This document shows, piece by piece, positions 9,008-16,302 of a stretch of DNA of 51,626 nucleotides (position 1 is the first letter of the stretch; every line of letters begins with the position of its first letter). The notes under the pieces are model-generated. The model was not told the DNA's origin, searched no databases, and saw only the letters and a program-made list of their open reading frames with translations. Source of the stretch: an uncultured Bacteroidales bacterium (lineage in GTDB: Bacteria > Bacteroidota > Bacteroidia > Bacteroidales > Paludibacteraceae); the NCBI GenBank assembly GCA_902798965.1, contig CADBYS010000024.1, positions 1 to 51,626 of the forward strand. Reading direction: 5' to 3'. The translations under genes were made by a program, and so were the position numbers.

Positions 9008-9804
9008 TGTATAAACTGATTTTTCCATTGTTGTGACTCTGCTGTGCCTTTTGTGTCCGATGCGCCGAATCCGTGACCGCCCGTCTGATATTGGATATAC
9101 GTGTGCGGTATATGCTTGGCAGTCAGTGCGGAGTCGAGCAGCTCGGAGTTCTGGTAGCGCACCACGGGATCATCCTGGCAGTTGACGAGGAAGACGGGTG
9201 GGCAATCGTCGGGTATATGCTTCTCGATGGAGAGGCTGTCGCGCATCGCCTGGTTGAGATGTCGCCATACGCCCAAGGCTCCACGCCGCGAGCGGTGATG
9301 CACGTAGCGGTTGTCGGACATCGTTACTACGGGATAGACGGGACATAGGAAGTGCGGCTTGTACGGCGTACGGTTGTGCGTATAAGCCATCATCGTGAGG
9401 TGACCACCCGCCGAGAAACCCATTACGCCGATACGCGTGGTGTCGATATGCATGGAGTCGGCATGCTGATACACGTAGCGCAGCGCCTCCTCCACATCGA
9501 TGAGCATGTTCGGGTACTTGTTGCCCAAGCCGAAGACGCGATATCCGAGGCAGTAGGCATCGATGCCCGCCACGCGGTACTTGAGCACAAAAGCGTTGAT
9601 ACCATGCAGGTTGAGCCACTCTGCCACCTGCCGCCCCTCGTATTCCATATCGTGCCAGCAGTAACTGCCTCCCGGGCAGACGATGACGGCTATGCCGGTG
9701 TTCGCTGCACTATCGGCAGGGTAGGCTGTGAGGCGCTGCTTGGCCGTCAGCCCTTGGCAGCCGGCTATGAGCAAGAGCAGTATGACTATTCGTAATCTTC
9801 GCAT
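8983..9804 (-). CDS. Alpha/beta-hydrolase lipoprotein (BD-FAE/xylanase-esterase-like)
   Basis: 273 residues from the ATG at 9804, chosen because it gives a lipoprotein signal: M-R-R-L-R-I, a run of isoleucine and leucine, then L-I-A-G-C with the lipid cysteine at 16. An upstream in-frame start would hide the signal. The nucleophile elbow is GFSAGGH (about residues 130-136), with the acid in D-D-P-V-V and the histidine in G-G-H-G-F-G near the end. The family acts on carbohydrate esters or lipids at the cell envelope. In this pigment cluster it may trim or transfer an ester of the product (inference). It overlaps both neighbours, so it belongs to the operon. Confidence 0.82.
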   Translation of the reverse strand: MRRLRIVILLLLIAGCQGLTAKQRLTAYPADSAANTGIAVIVCPGGSYCWHDMEYEGRQVAEWLNLHGINAFVLKYRVAGIDAYCLGYRVFGLGNKYPNMLIDVEEALRYVYQHADSMHIDTTRIGVMGFSAGGHLTMMAYTHNRTPYKPHFLCPVYPVVTMSDNRYVHHRSRRGALGVWRHLNQAMRDSLSIEKHIPDDCPPVFLVNCQDDPVVRYQNSELLDSALTAKHIPHTYIQYQTGGHGFGASDTKGTAESQQWKNQFIQWISNLNL

Positions 9805-12284
9805 AGTGCCTGTACTGTTTGTTGTGCGGTCATCACTACGCCGCATAAGCCGTGGAGGAAAATGTTCTGCCCCGACAGATAGACGCCGCTGACATGTGTG
9901 CGCACCGCGCCCACACCCTGCTGCATGCCGAACATCGCCCCCTCGGGACTGAGAAAATCGTCGCGGTACGTAAGCGAGGTGGAGCTGAACTGATCCTGTA
10001 TCTGCTCGCGGATATCGGGATAGACGGTTTCAATAAGTCGGATGACCTGCTCTGCTTTAGCTTGCTTGAAGGCTTCGTACGCCGCATAATCCGCCTTGCG
10101 GTCGGTATGCCACGGTGCCAGCTCACTGTAATCCATGGGCATGACGGTCTCGATAGTGTGCGCGTAGGTCTGCGACTGCTCGGCGCATGGCGTGAATACG
10201 AGCAGCTTATGCGCGGGCAAGTAATGTGTCACGGGGTCGTAAGGTAATGATTCGGGCTTGAGGCGCAGATACACCTTGAACGATCCGAAGGTCTCGGGCG
10301 TAGCCTGTATGCGCCGGCATGTGACAGGACGGAACAGTGGCAACTGTGTGATGCCGAGCAGTTGCTTGGGATGCAGCGTGCTGACTATGCAGTCGAACAG
10401 CCAGCGGCCGTCGTTGATGTCGAATAATCCGTTGTGCTCCGTAAGGCTGCTGACCTTCTCGCCGGTGATGATTCGTCCGCCGTGGCGGATGATATACGTT
10501 GCCAAGTCGTTTGCCAGCCTTTGGCTGCCCCCTACGAAGCGATACAATCCGTTTGCACTCTGCAGCCACTCTTGCTCGCCGATCAGTTCGGCGGGCGAAT
10601 GATCGACGGTGGTAGGCACTACATGCGGCGTGATGCCCAGCGACTCAAGCAGCGTACGCACAGCGCCGCCCGGCTCCATGCCCGATAGGATATGCATGCC
10701 TGTGAGCCAGGTCTCGTTGTTGCGCTCGTAGCTGTATAGTCCGCCGCCGAACACGGGCAGTTGCTCCAGTAGCGTCACCCTGTAGCCTCGCTGCGCCAGC
10801 AGTGCGCCCGTGAACAAGCCGCCAACGCCCGCGCCGAGTATGCCTACGTGGCTGCGGCGGGAGTGGAGCAGAGCATCGTAGTGCAGCTCCATGGATTTGG
10901 CGCGACGCTTGTAGGTGTTGCCCCACGCGGAATCGTCGCAGGCTACAGGCGGCAGTATGGTAACATGCACATCGGCAGGCTTGAGCGCAAACTGCCTCTT
11001 GCTTAGGTAATCGACCATCCCCTCGATCAAGATGGGCTGTATGGGCAGCTTGTACTGCTCGGCATAGTAGAACGCTCCGCGATGGAATCGACCTATCTCG
11101 CCGGTCAGTGTGCGTGTGCCTTCGGGGAAGACAAGCAGCGTGTAGCCCTCTTCCATCACGCGGCGGATGCGTGCCTCACGCTGCTCATCGTCGAAGCAGG
11201 TAGGGATGTAATCGGTGTAACGTGCCACAACGCCCAGGAACGGATTATGCCATATATACTCCTTCACCACGATCACTATATCCGGATGCAGCGACAGAAC
11301 AGCCATGATGTCGATGAACGACTGATGGTTGGCTATGGCTACCGATTGCCGGCTGAGATCAGCCTGCGGACATTGGTGCACGCTCAGGCGCAACCCCAAG
11401 ATCCGCCGTGTGTAATGCTGTGCCATGCGGTGCACAAAGCGGTGGTAACGCTTGCGCGAGGCGGCATTGCGACCGTGGATGAGGAAGAACAGCCAGGTGT
11501 ACGGATTGACGAACAGCAGCATCGTCAGCCCGAAGTACGCGAAACTGATCACCGTGCGCCAATACATATTGATATACCCGAACAGTAGTGCGCCCAGGCA
11601 CAGGAAGCAGTTGAGGATACTGATGCGCGTGAAGTCCCGCGCGGGATTGAAATGACTGACGCGCTCGCTCACGGGAGGATAATACACGCGTATAGGCACG
11701 GGCACGAGCGGTACGTTATGCCAGGCAGCGAACACGAGCAGCTCGAGTTCGGCTTCGTAGCGACTGGTGATGATACCGAGTCCGTAGAGCCGGTGCAGGG
11801 GATAGATGCGCATGCCCGTTTGTGTGTCCGGCAGCCGAACGGTGGTCTGCAAGGCAAACCAGAAGTTCGAGAAGCGGTTGGCAAACTTGCTCTTGCCGGG
11901 CATATTCTCGTCGGTGAACTGCCGGCTGCCTACAATCAGCGCATCGGGGTGCACGTCGTGTGCGCGTAATAATAAAGGTATATCTTCGGGATAATGCTGC
12001 CCGTCGGCATCGATCGTGAGGGCAAAATCGTAACCTAACTCTATGGCTTTGCGAAACCCTGCCACGAGTGCCGCGCCCTTGCCGCGGTTTACGGGCAGAC
12101 TGACAACAGTGACCGGAAAATCGAGCGTGGCAAGCTGTGCGAGCGTATCATCGGTGCAACCGTCATCCACCACGATGATATCACGCATCTGCTGATGCGT
12201 GCGGCGTACAACATCCAGTATCGTACCGGCGTTATTGTACGTCGGCACAAGCGCACATATATGTTTCGATTTCGATCTTTCCAT
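9786..12284 (-). CDS. Three-domain fusion: GT2 glycosyltransferase - LPLAT acyltransferase - FAD oxidoreductase
   Basis: 832 residues in one uninterrupted frame. Residues ~8-235 are a family-2 glycosyltransferase of the dolichol-phosphate-mannose-synthase type (ALVPTYNN, IIVVDDGCTDDT, D92-A-D94). About 235-270 is hydrophobic. Residues ~280-465 are a lysophosphatidic-acid-type acyltransferase with N-H-Q-S-F-I-D (H320, D325) and FPEGTR (386-391). Residues ~478-832 are a phytoene-desaturase-like FAD protein with GAGVGG (484-489) and a C-terminal S-G-x-N region. Such activities are known separately, and GT2-acyltransferase fusions occur in some aryl-polyene clusters, as I recall; adding the FAD domain is unusual. 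Likely job: build the lipid or sugar anchor and modify the polyene. The start overlaps the dehydratase gene by 53 bases, but the GT2 core begins at residue 9, so the overlap is real. Confidence 0.85.
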   Translation of the reverse strand: MERSKSKHICALVPTYNNAGTILDVVRRTHQQMRDIIVVDDGCTDDTLAQLATLDFPVTVVSLPVNRGKGAALVAGFRKAIELGYDFALTIDADGQHYPEDIPLLLRAHDVHPDALIVGSRQFTDENMPGKSKFANRFSNFWFALQTTVRLPDTQTGMRIYPLHRLYGLGIITSRYEAELELLVFAAWHNVPLVPVPIRVYYPPVSERVSHFNPARDFTRISILNCFLCLGALLFGYINMYWRTVISFAYFGLTMLLFVNPYTWLFFLIHGRNAASRKRYHRFVHRMAQHYTRRILGLRLSVHQCPQADLSRQSVAIANHQSFIDIMAVLSLHPDIVIVVKEYIWHNPFLGVVARYTDYIPTCFDDEQREARIRRVMEEGYTLLVFPEGTRTLTGEIGRFHRGAFYYAEQYKLPIQPILIEGMVDYLSKRQFALKPADVHVTILPPVACDDSAWGNTYKRRAKSMELHYDALLHSRRSHVGILGAGVGGLFTGALLAQRGYRVTLLEQLPVFGGGLYSYERNNETWLTGMHILSGMEPGGAVRTLLESLGITPHVVPTTVDHSPAELIGEQEWLQSANGLYRFVGGSQRLANDLATYIIRHGGRIITGEKVSSLTEHNGLFDINDGRWLFDCIVSTLHPKQLLGITQLPLFRPVTCRRIQATPETFGSFKVYLRLKPESLPYDPVTHYLPAHKLLVFTPCAEQSQTYAHTIETVMPMDYSELAPWHTDRKADYAAYEAFKQAKAEQVIRLIETVYPDIREQIQDQFSSTSLTYRDDFLSPEGAMFGMQQGVGAVRTHVSGVYLSGQNIFLHGLCGVVMTAQQTVQALCEDYE

Positions 12285-12540
12285 TGTTGATTCGGATCGT
12301 CACTTGTTTGTCAGGGGTGACGGGTTGACGGAATTTCAGATTCCGGAGTGCCATGAATCGCACAGTGCGTCCGGCTTGTAAGGATGCCAGCTCCTCGGCG
12401 ATCTGCAGCAGACATGCTCCGGGTACGACAGGATGACCGGGGAAGTGTCCGGCGAATACAGGATGAGCGGCATCGAAGCGGATGGTGAATGAACTCTCGT
12501 CCTGAGCGATGATATAATATAGATTATTTCGTAATAACAT
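12232..12540 (-). CDS. Hotdog-fold dehydratase subunit (FabZ/ApeI-like), His-bearing
   Basis: 102 residues from the ATG at 12540 (a TTG at 12552 is possible). FabZ-type enzymes dehydrate 3-hydroxyacyl-ACP. The motif H-P-V-F-A-G-H-F-P-G-H-P-V-V-P-G carries the catalytic histidine, but the catalytic glutamate expected in the following helix is replaced (A-C-L-L-Q-I-A-E-E). The second hotdog protein of the cluster (17335-17724) has the glutamate and lacks the histidine, so the two may form one active heterodimer, as reported for the ApeI:ApeP pair of aryl-polyene systems. Overlaps genes on both sides. Confidence 0.8.
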   Translation of the reverse strand: MLLRNNLYYIIAQDESSFTIRFDAAHPVFAGHFPGHPVVPGACLLQIAEELASLQAGRTVRFMALRNLKFRQPVTPDKQVTIRINNGKIEIETYMCACADVQ

Positions 12541-12928
12541 TGCTGAATTCAATGACGGTAGTGTCGCCGTTCTTCTCGACCAGTTCTACGCGTTTGGCTA
12601 CTTCGCCCGATTCGTCCATCTGTATATCCACGGAGCGGAACAGACGTTTGCTCTCACGCTGCAATTGAGGATCATCGGTGTTGTTGCCTGCTACGGAGGA
12701 CAGGATCATCCGCAGCAGTCGTTGTATCTGCGGATTGACGTTACTCAGCTCGCCATCGATCTCCCAAACGAGTGGCTGCGGCGAGGTGTATGCCCACTGC
12801 ATGTAGTCGGGCGCACGGTACGACATATGACCTGCAGAAACCTGCGGCTCATTGAGCATGGCGGATGACTTCGTCTGCACGAAGTCCGCCTCCAGACTTA
12901 CTATTACTGCCAGTATGAGTGCTAACAT
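12524..12928 (-). CDS. LolA-like outer-membrane lipoprotein carrier
   Basis: 134 residues. A short hydrophobic start is followed by E-A-D-F-V-Q-T-K, then S-A-G-H-M-S-Y-R-A-P-D-Y-M-Q-W-A-Y-T-S-P, a pattern typical of LolA (outer-strand F-x-Q, then G-x-l-x-y-k-x-P-x-x-x-R-W-x-Y). Aryl-polyene clusters usually contain a LolA-type gene that probably ferries the lipid pigment through the periplasm. The gene starts 1 base after the stop of the EamA-like gene. Confidence 0.82.
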   Translation of the reverse strand: MLALILAVIVSLEADFVQTKSSAMLNEPQVSAGHMSYRAPDYMQWAYTSPQPLVWEIDGELSNVNPQIQRLLRMILSSVAGNNTDDPQLQRESKRLFRSVDIQMDESGEVAKRVELVEKNGDTTVIEFSNVITK

Positions 12929-12929
12929 A

Positions 12930-13283
12930 TCAGTTGACTACTAAATAACACCCGGCCATGATGAGCAATATACCCACCCATTGTGTCCAGGCTATATGCT
13001 CATGGAATACGAGCATGGCTGCAATCATTCCGAACACGTATGCCATGCTGCTGAGCGGGTAGGCTTGCGAGAACGACCAGTGCTTGAGTATATACATCCA
13101 CAGTAGTCCCGCAGCCGTGAACGACACGCCGCATGCCAGCCACCACCAGTTCGTGAGTTGGCTCACAACGAACGACCATGACCACACTACGGTGTCCACG
13201 GCGCGCAACGCCAACTTCATGAACATCTGCCCTGCGCAGAGTAGCAGACTTTGCAGCAATGCCAACAGCAAGAGGCGAATCAT
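12930..13283 (-). CDS. Small EamA/SMR-like four-helix membrane protein
   Basis: 117 residues with four predicted membrane helices (about 1-20, 33-55, 72-92, 97-115). The pattern resembles half of an EamA transporter or an ArnE-type lipid-sugar flippase subunit; such proteins work as dimers. Within this cluster it could flip a lipid-linked glycosyl intermediate made by the GT2 domain (inference). Tight spacing to both neighbours places it in the operon. Confidence 0.7.
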   Translation of the reverse strand: MIRLLLLALLQSLLLCAGQMFMKLALRAVDTVVWSWSFVVSQLTNWWWLACGVSFTAAGLLWMYILKHWSFSQAYPLSSMAYVFGMIAAMLVFHEHIAWTQWVGILLIMAGCYLVVN

Positions 13284-13290
13284 AGGATGC

Positions 13291-13686
13291 TTAGTCTTCG
13301 TTGAACTCGGTGGTCTTGTCTGTCAGATGAACGACAACCGCATCAAAGAGCGGGTAGTCCTTGTATTCCAGATAGAACGACACCTCTATCGGAAAGTCCT
13401 TGGGCATCTGTATGGCAAACTTATCTCCCTGCTTGAAGCGTTTCGTATTGATATCGGAGTCTTTATATTCCTTAAGGTTATATACGCCATACACCTCCTT
13501 GGTTGTCTCGTCCTCGTTGAGCAGAACGATACGGCAATTAAAATCCTTTTGCGATGTTTCGTTCACCACGCGGATCTGATTGTACGAATCTTCCGAACCT
13601 TCTACTACAAAGATGTTCTTGGCATACGTCTGTGCCACTGTTAGCAGCATAGCTGCCAGAAGACTGAATAAGAACTTTGTTTTCAT
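13291..13686 (-). CDS. Exported protein of unknown function
   Basis: 131 residues with a clear signal peptide (M-K-T-K-F-L-F-S-L-L-A-A-M-L-L-T-V-A-Q, cleavage after T-Y-A). The mature part is mostly beta-strand-like with many charged residues (E-G-S-E-D-S-Y-N-Q-I-R-V-V-N-E-T-S). I do not recognise the family. It sits between the ketosynthase fusion and the EamA/LolA transport genes with gaps of 12 and 7 bases, so a periplasmic role in pigment transport or assembly is plausible but unproven. Confidence 0.7.
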   Translation of the reverse strand: MKTKFLFSLLAAMLLTVAQTYAKNIFVVEGSEDSYNQIRVVNETSQKDFNCRIVLLNEDETTKEVYGVYNLKEYKDSDINTKRFKQGDKFAIQMPKDFPIEVSFYLEYKDYPLFDAVVVHLTDKTTEFNED

Positions 13687-13698
13687 TGTTATAATAAG

Positions 13699-15471
13699 TT
13701 AGTTGTTTGCTTTGTAAATGGTGGCACGTGCTATGTTTTGCGTGCAGTCACCTATATTGCCGAGCACATTATCCCATGCTTCTACCTGTTCGTCGAACTC
13801 AAGCACCAGTGCGCTGCGTATCATGCCCAGGCTCATCTGCGAACGTATATCCGCCATGGCGCATGTCAGGGATTGTTTGCCTTGCGAGTAGGTAGCATTA
13901 TAGCCATGGTTAGCCGTCAGGATGGCAATGGTTGAGGCGACGGTGTTGTGGGTGGATTGCATGAACGGGGTAGGCTTGAGCTGCTGCTCGTTGCGGGCTA
14001 ACATATCTTGCAAGAACTGCATCGACTGCGCCATACATCCCCATTGCGTAGCGCAGACGATAGCCTCGGGCGTAACGCCGCTCTCTGCTATCGCTCGACG
14101 TGCAGCAGCCACGATGCGGCGTGTCTGGGGTGTCATGCGTCGTGCCTCGGCAGGGGAAACGAATCCGTTTACCATCTCGTCATTTACCATTTGGACATTT
14201 ATTTGTTCATTGGGTAATTGAATCATGGTCGCTTCGCTCAGCTCGATTCCCTTGGCACTGATGATGAGCGAGGACTCGTTGCCGCCAAAGCCGAAGGCAT
14301 TGCACAGCACATGGCTGAGTGGGCGGTGCCCGGTGTGAATGACGGGCTGGATGAGTCCTTCGGCTGTATGTGACCAATTGAGGTTGGCGGGGATGAAGCC
14401 GTGCTGGATAGCCAGCGCGCAGATGACGGCTTCTATACCTCCGCTGGCAGAGGTAGTATGACCGGTGAAGGCTTTCGTGCTGCTTACGGCAGGCATCTTG
14501 TCGCCGAAGACGCGTCGGAGTGCGGCCGATTCGCTCAGGTCGTTGTTGGGCGTGGCAGTGCCGTGGGCATTGACGTAGTCGATGTCTGCGGGTTGTAAGC
14601 CCGCCATGTTCAGCGCCTTGCTCATTGCCAGGTATGCACCTTCGCCGTTGTCGGATGATGCTGTCTGGTGGTAGGCATCGCAGGTGTTGGCATAGCCGCC
14701 GATATATCCCAAGATTGTTGCTCCGCGAGCTATGGCATCCTCTTCGTTCTCCAGTAGCAGGTAGCCGGCTCCTTCGCCGAGGTTCAGACCGTTGCGCGTG
14801 GCGTCGAACGGACGACAAGGCTCGTGGTCGAGGATCATCAGGGTGTTGAAGCCGTTGAGATGGAATAGGCTCAGGCTCTCCGCGCCTCCTACCAATGTGG
14901 CTTTCGTTTGCCCCGTGCGCAGCAGGTTTGCGCCCAGCATGATGGCATTGAGTGCCGATGAGCAGGCTGTGGAGGGAGTGGCGATTAAGGTGAAAGGTGA
15001 AAGGTGAAAGGTGAAAGCGAGGTGTCGGGCAATGGCGTTGGTTGATTCGCCTGCCTCATGCAGAGGGATACACTCTGTGGCTTTGCCCTCGTGGTAGTCT
15101 TGCCAATGTTGTTCGGTTAGATCCATGCCACCGACCGTAGTGCCGCTGATGAAGGCGATAGAGTCGAAAGTCGAAGGTCGAAAGTCGAAAGCGGAGGAAG
15201 GGCTACCGAATGCTTGTTGCAGGGCTTCGCGGGCAGCGATGATACCCAGCAGCGAGGTACGCGGCATAGGCTCATCGGCCGGTATGCCTGCCAGTTGCTT
15301 GAGCTGAGCATCGCTGAGCGGCACTTCGCCCACCGGCAACTCGGTGTGTCGGCTGCCAAGAATATGCATCGTGCCGATGCCCGAACGTTCGTCGAGCAAC
15401 GATTGCAGTGTTTCGGCGCAATTCATGCCGATGGCACTGACCACTCCTATGCCTGTGATGGCTATGCGCAT
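13699..15471 (-). CDS. Beta-ketoacyl-ACP synthase fused to a chain-length-factor-like domain
   Basis: 590 residues. Residues 1-~412 are a complete ketosynthase with Cys170 in TPSTACSSA, His303 in NAHGTATPNND, Lys333 and His338 in K-A-F-T-G-H-T. Residues ~438-590 match the small ketosynthase-like N-terminal family (S-P-A-E-A-R-R-M-T, C-A-T-Q-W-G-C-M, P-F-M-Q-S-T-H-N-T-V-A-S), which in related clusters is a separate gene. The linker ~417-436 is encoded by a 7-base-period array. Two further arrays lie inside the ketosynthase: one at ~93-104 and one at ~153-163, right before the active-site cysteine. The two units probably form the elongating KS:CLF pair. Starts directly after the ACP stop codon. 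Confidence 0.87.
   Translation of the reverse strand: MRIAITGIGVVSAIGMNCAETLQSLLDERSGIGTMHILGSRHTELPVGEVPLSDAQLKQLAGIPADEPMPRTSLLGIIAAREALQQAFGSPSSAFDFRPSTFDSIAFISGTTVGGMDLTEQHWQDYHEGKATECIPLHEAGESTNAIARHLAFTFHLSPFTLIATPSTACSSALNAIMLGANLLRTGQTKATLVGGAESLSLFHLNGFNTLMILDHEPCRPFDATRNGLNLGEGAGYLLLENEEDAIARGATILGYIGGYANTCDAYHQTASSDNGEGAYLAMSKALNMAGLQPADIDYVNAHGTATPNNDLSESAALRRVFGDKMPAVSSTKAFTGHTTSASGGIEAVICALAIQHGFIPANLNWSHTAEGLIQPVIHTGHRPLSHVLCNAFGFGGNESSLIISAKGIELSEATMIQLPNEQINVQMVNDEMVNGFVSPAEARRMTPQTRRIVAAARRAIAESGVTPEAIVCATQWGCMAQSMQFLQDMLARNEQQLKPTPFMQSTHNTVASTIAILTANHGYNATYSQGKQSLTCAMADIRSQMSLGMIRSALVLEFDEQVEAWDNVLGNIGDCTQNIARATIYKANN
14166..14216 (-). repeat. Heptad array forming the KS-CLF linker
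   Basis: Degenerate 7-base words on the plus strand (TTTACCA, TCTCGTC, ATTTACC, ATTTGGAC, ATTTATTTGTTCATT). The same word style fills the intergenic space at 25650-25730. Here it is translated without a stop and joins two normally separate proteins. Confidence 0.75.
14984..15017 (-). repeat. In-frame heptad array next to the KS active site
   Basis: Near-perfect repeats of AGGTGAA (minus strand TTCACCT) four to five times. Encodes F-T-F-H-L-S-P-F-T-L, ending seven residues before the catalytic Cys170. The same word fills intergenic gaps at 16265-16302 and 18882-18955. Confidence 0.9.
15161..15190 (-). repeat. In-frame heptad array in the ketosynthase N-terminal part
   Basis: Four TCGAAAG/TCGAAGG words with a period of 7. 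On the coding strand this gives A-F-D-F-R-P-S-T-F-D-S, similar to the insert in the MMPL gene. Confidence 0.88.
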
Positions 15472-15729
15472 TTACTTTGTGCGGTTGGCTTGAATATATT
15501 CTGCCATGGTGCGAACGGAGGCAAAGATGGCTTTGCCCTGCTTGGGGTCTGCCAGCTTGATTCCGTACTCACGATCCATGAGCATGATCAGTTCCAATGC
15601 GTCAATCGAATCCAGACCTAAACCCTCGCCAAACAGAGGGGCATCGGTGTTGATATCTTCCGGAGTCATGTCTTCGAAGTTCAGTGCCTCGATAATTTGT
15701 TGTTTGAGTTGTTCTATCAGTTGTTCCAT
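15472..15729 (-). CDS. Acyl carrier protein
   Basis: 85 residues from the ATG at 15729. The phosphopantetheine serine lies in G-L-G-L-D-S-I-D-A-L-E, with the typical acidic four-helix pattern. It overlaps the end of the upstream ketosynthase-like gene by 13 bases and ends where the KS-CLF fusion begins, so it is probably the carrier for the elongating polyene chain. The other ACP of the cluster is at 18618-18860. Confidence 0.93.
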   Translation of the reverse strand: MEQLIEQLKQQIIEALNFEDMTPEDINTDAPLFGEGLGLDSIDALELIMLMDREYGIKLADPKQGKAIFASVRTMAEYIQANRTK

Positions 15730-16277
15730 ATGATTTGTGATTTTGCGTAAAATGTATTTGCTTCGCTGCATTCGCACCAGCCGGTCAGCAGTCGTGTATC
15801 CGGTTGCATAGCGCGTATCTCGGCTTGCACGATCTTTGTCAACTCTGTAGGCGAATTAAGGATGTAGAATGCCGTTTGCCCTTGTATGTGATGGCGGATG
15901 GCTATCTCTCCGGTTACAATGTTCGGCAGCGTATAAACGAACAATGCCGGGCTGGGGTAGTAGTTGCCTTCGGAAATGCTGCGCAAATAATCCTTGTCGT
16001 TCTTGATGCTTGCGCTGCGGTTAGCCAGGATCACGGCATCTATTGATCTGTGATGTGTGATGTGTGATGTCTGATCTGTGGATTCTCCCAAAATCAGTTC
16101 CGCAGCCATGAAGCCCAGACGGCTGAGCGTGTCCATCTTGTAGAACTTCGGATAGTCGCCCACGTAGCGTCGGTAAAGCTCCACGAGCATCTTTTCGCCC
16201 GTAGCCTCTACTGCTATCGCCTTGCCGTCCAACATAACCGACGCAGCCGTAATCTCTATTTCGTGTTCACTTTTCAC
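15717..16277 (-). CDS. Truncated ketosynthase-like (thiolase-fold) protein
   Basis: 186 residues. The order of motifs (M-D-T-L-S-R-L-G-F-M-A-A-E, D-A-V-I-L-A-N-R-S-A-S, then Y-P-S-P-A-L-F-V-Y-T-L-P-N-I-V-T-G-E-I-A) is that of a ketosynthase N-terminal half, but no active-site cysteine follows. Small proteins like this occur in flexirubin-type clusters and may be structural partners. The only reachable start is GTG at 16277, inside a 7-base array, or an internal ATG at codon 15. Residues ~66-78 (T-D-Q-T-S-H-I-T-H-H-R-S-I) come from another in-frame array. Confidence 0.7.
   Translation of the reverse strand: MKSEHEIEITAASVMLDGKAIAVEATGEKMLVELYRRYVGDYPKFYKMDTLSRLGFMAAELILGESTDQTSHITHHRSIDAVILANRSASIKNDKDYLRSISEGNYYPSPALFVYTLPNIVTGEIAIRHHIQGQTAFYILNSPTELTKIVQAEIRAMQPDTRLLTGWCECSEANTFYAKSQIIWNN
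16044..16082 (-). repeat. In-frame heptad array in the KS-like gene
   Basis: Words TGTGATG repeated with a 7-base period, flanked by CTGATCTGTG at both ends. Encodes a polar H/T/S-rich loop between two conserved blocks. Confidence 0.85.
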
Positions 16278-16302
16278 TTTTCACCTTTCACCTTTCACTT
16301 TC
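16265..16302 (-). repeat. Heptad array at a gene junction (TTTCACC/TTTCACT)
   Basis: Five words with a 7-base period. On the minus strand it encodes the last residues and the TGA stop (16281-16283) of the upstream ketosynthase and the GTG start (16275-16277) of the downstream gene. Confidence 0.92.
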
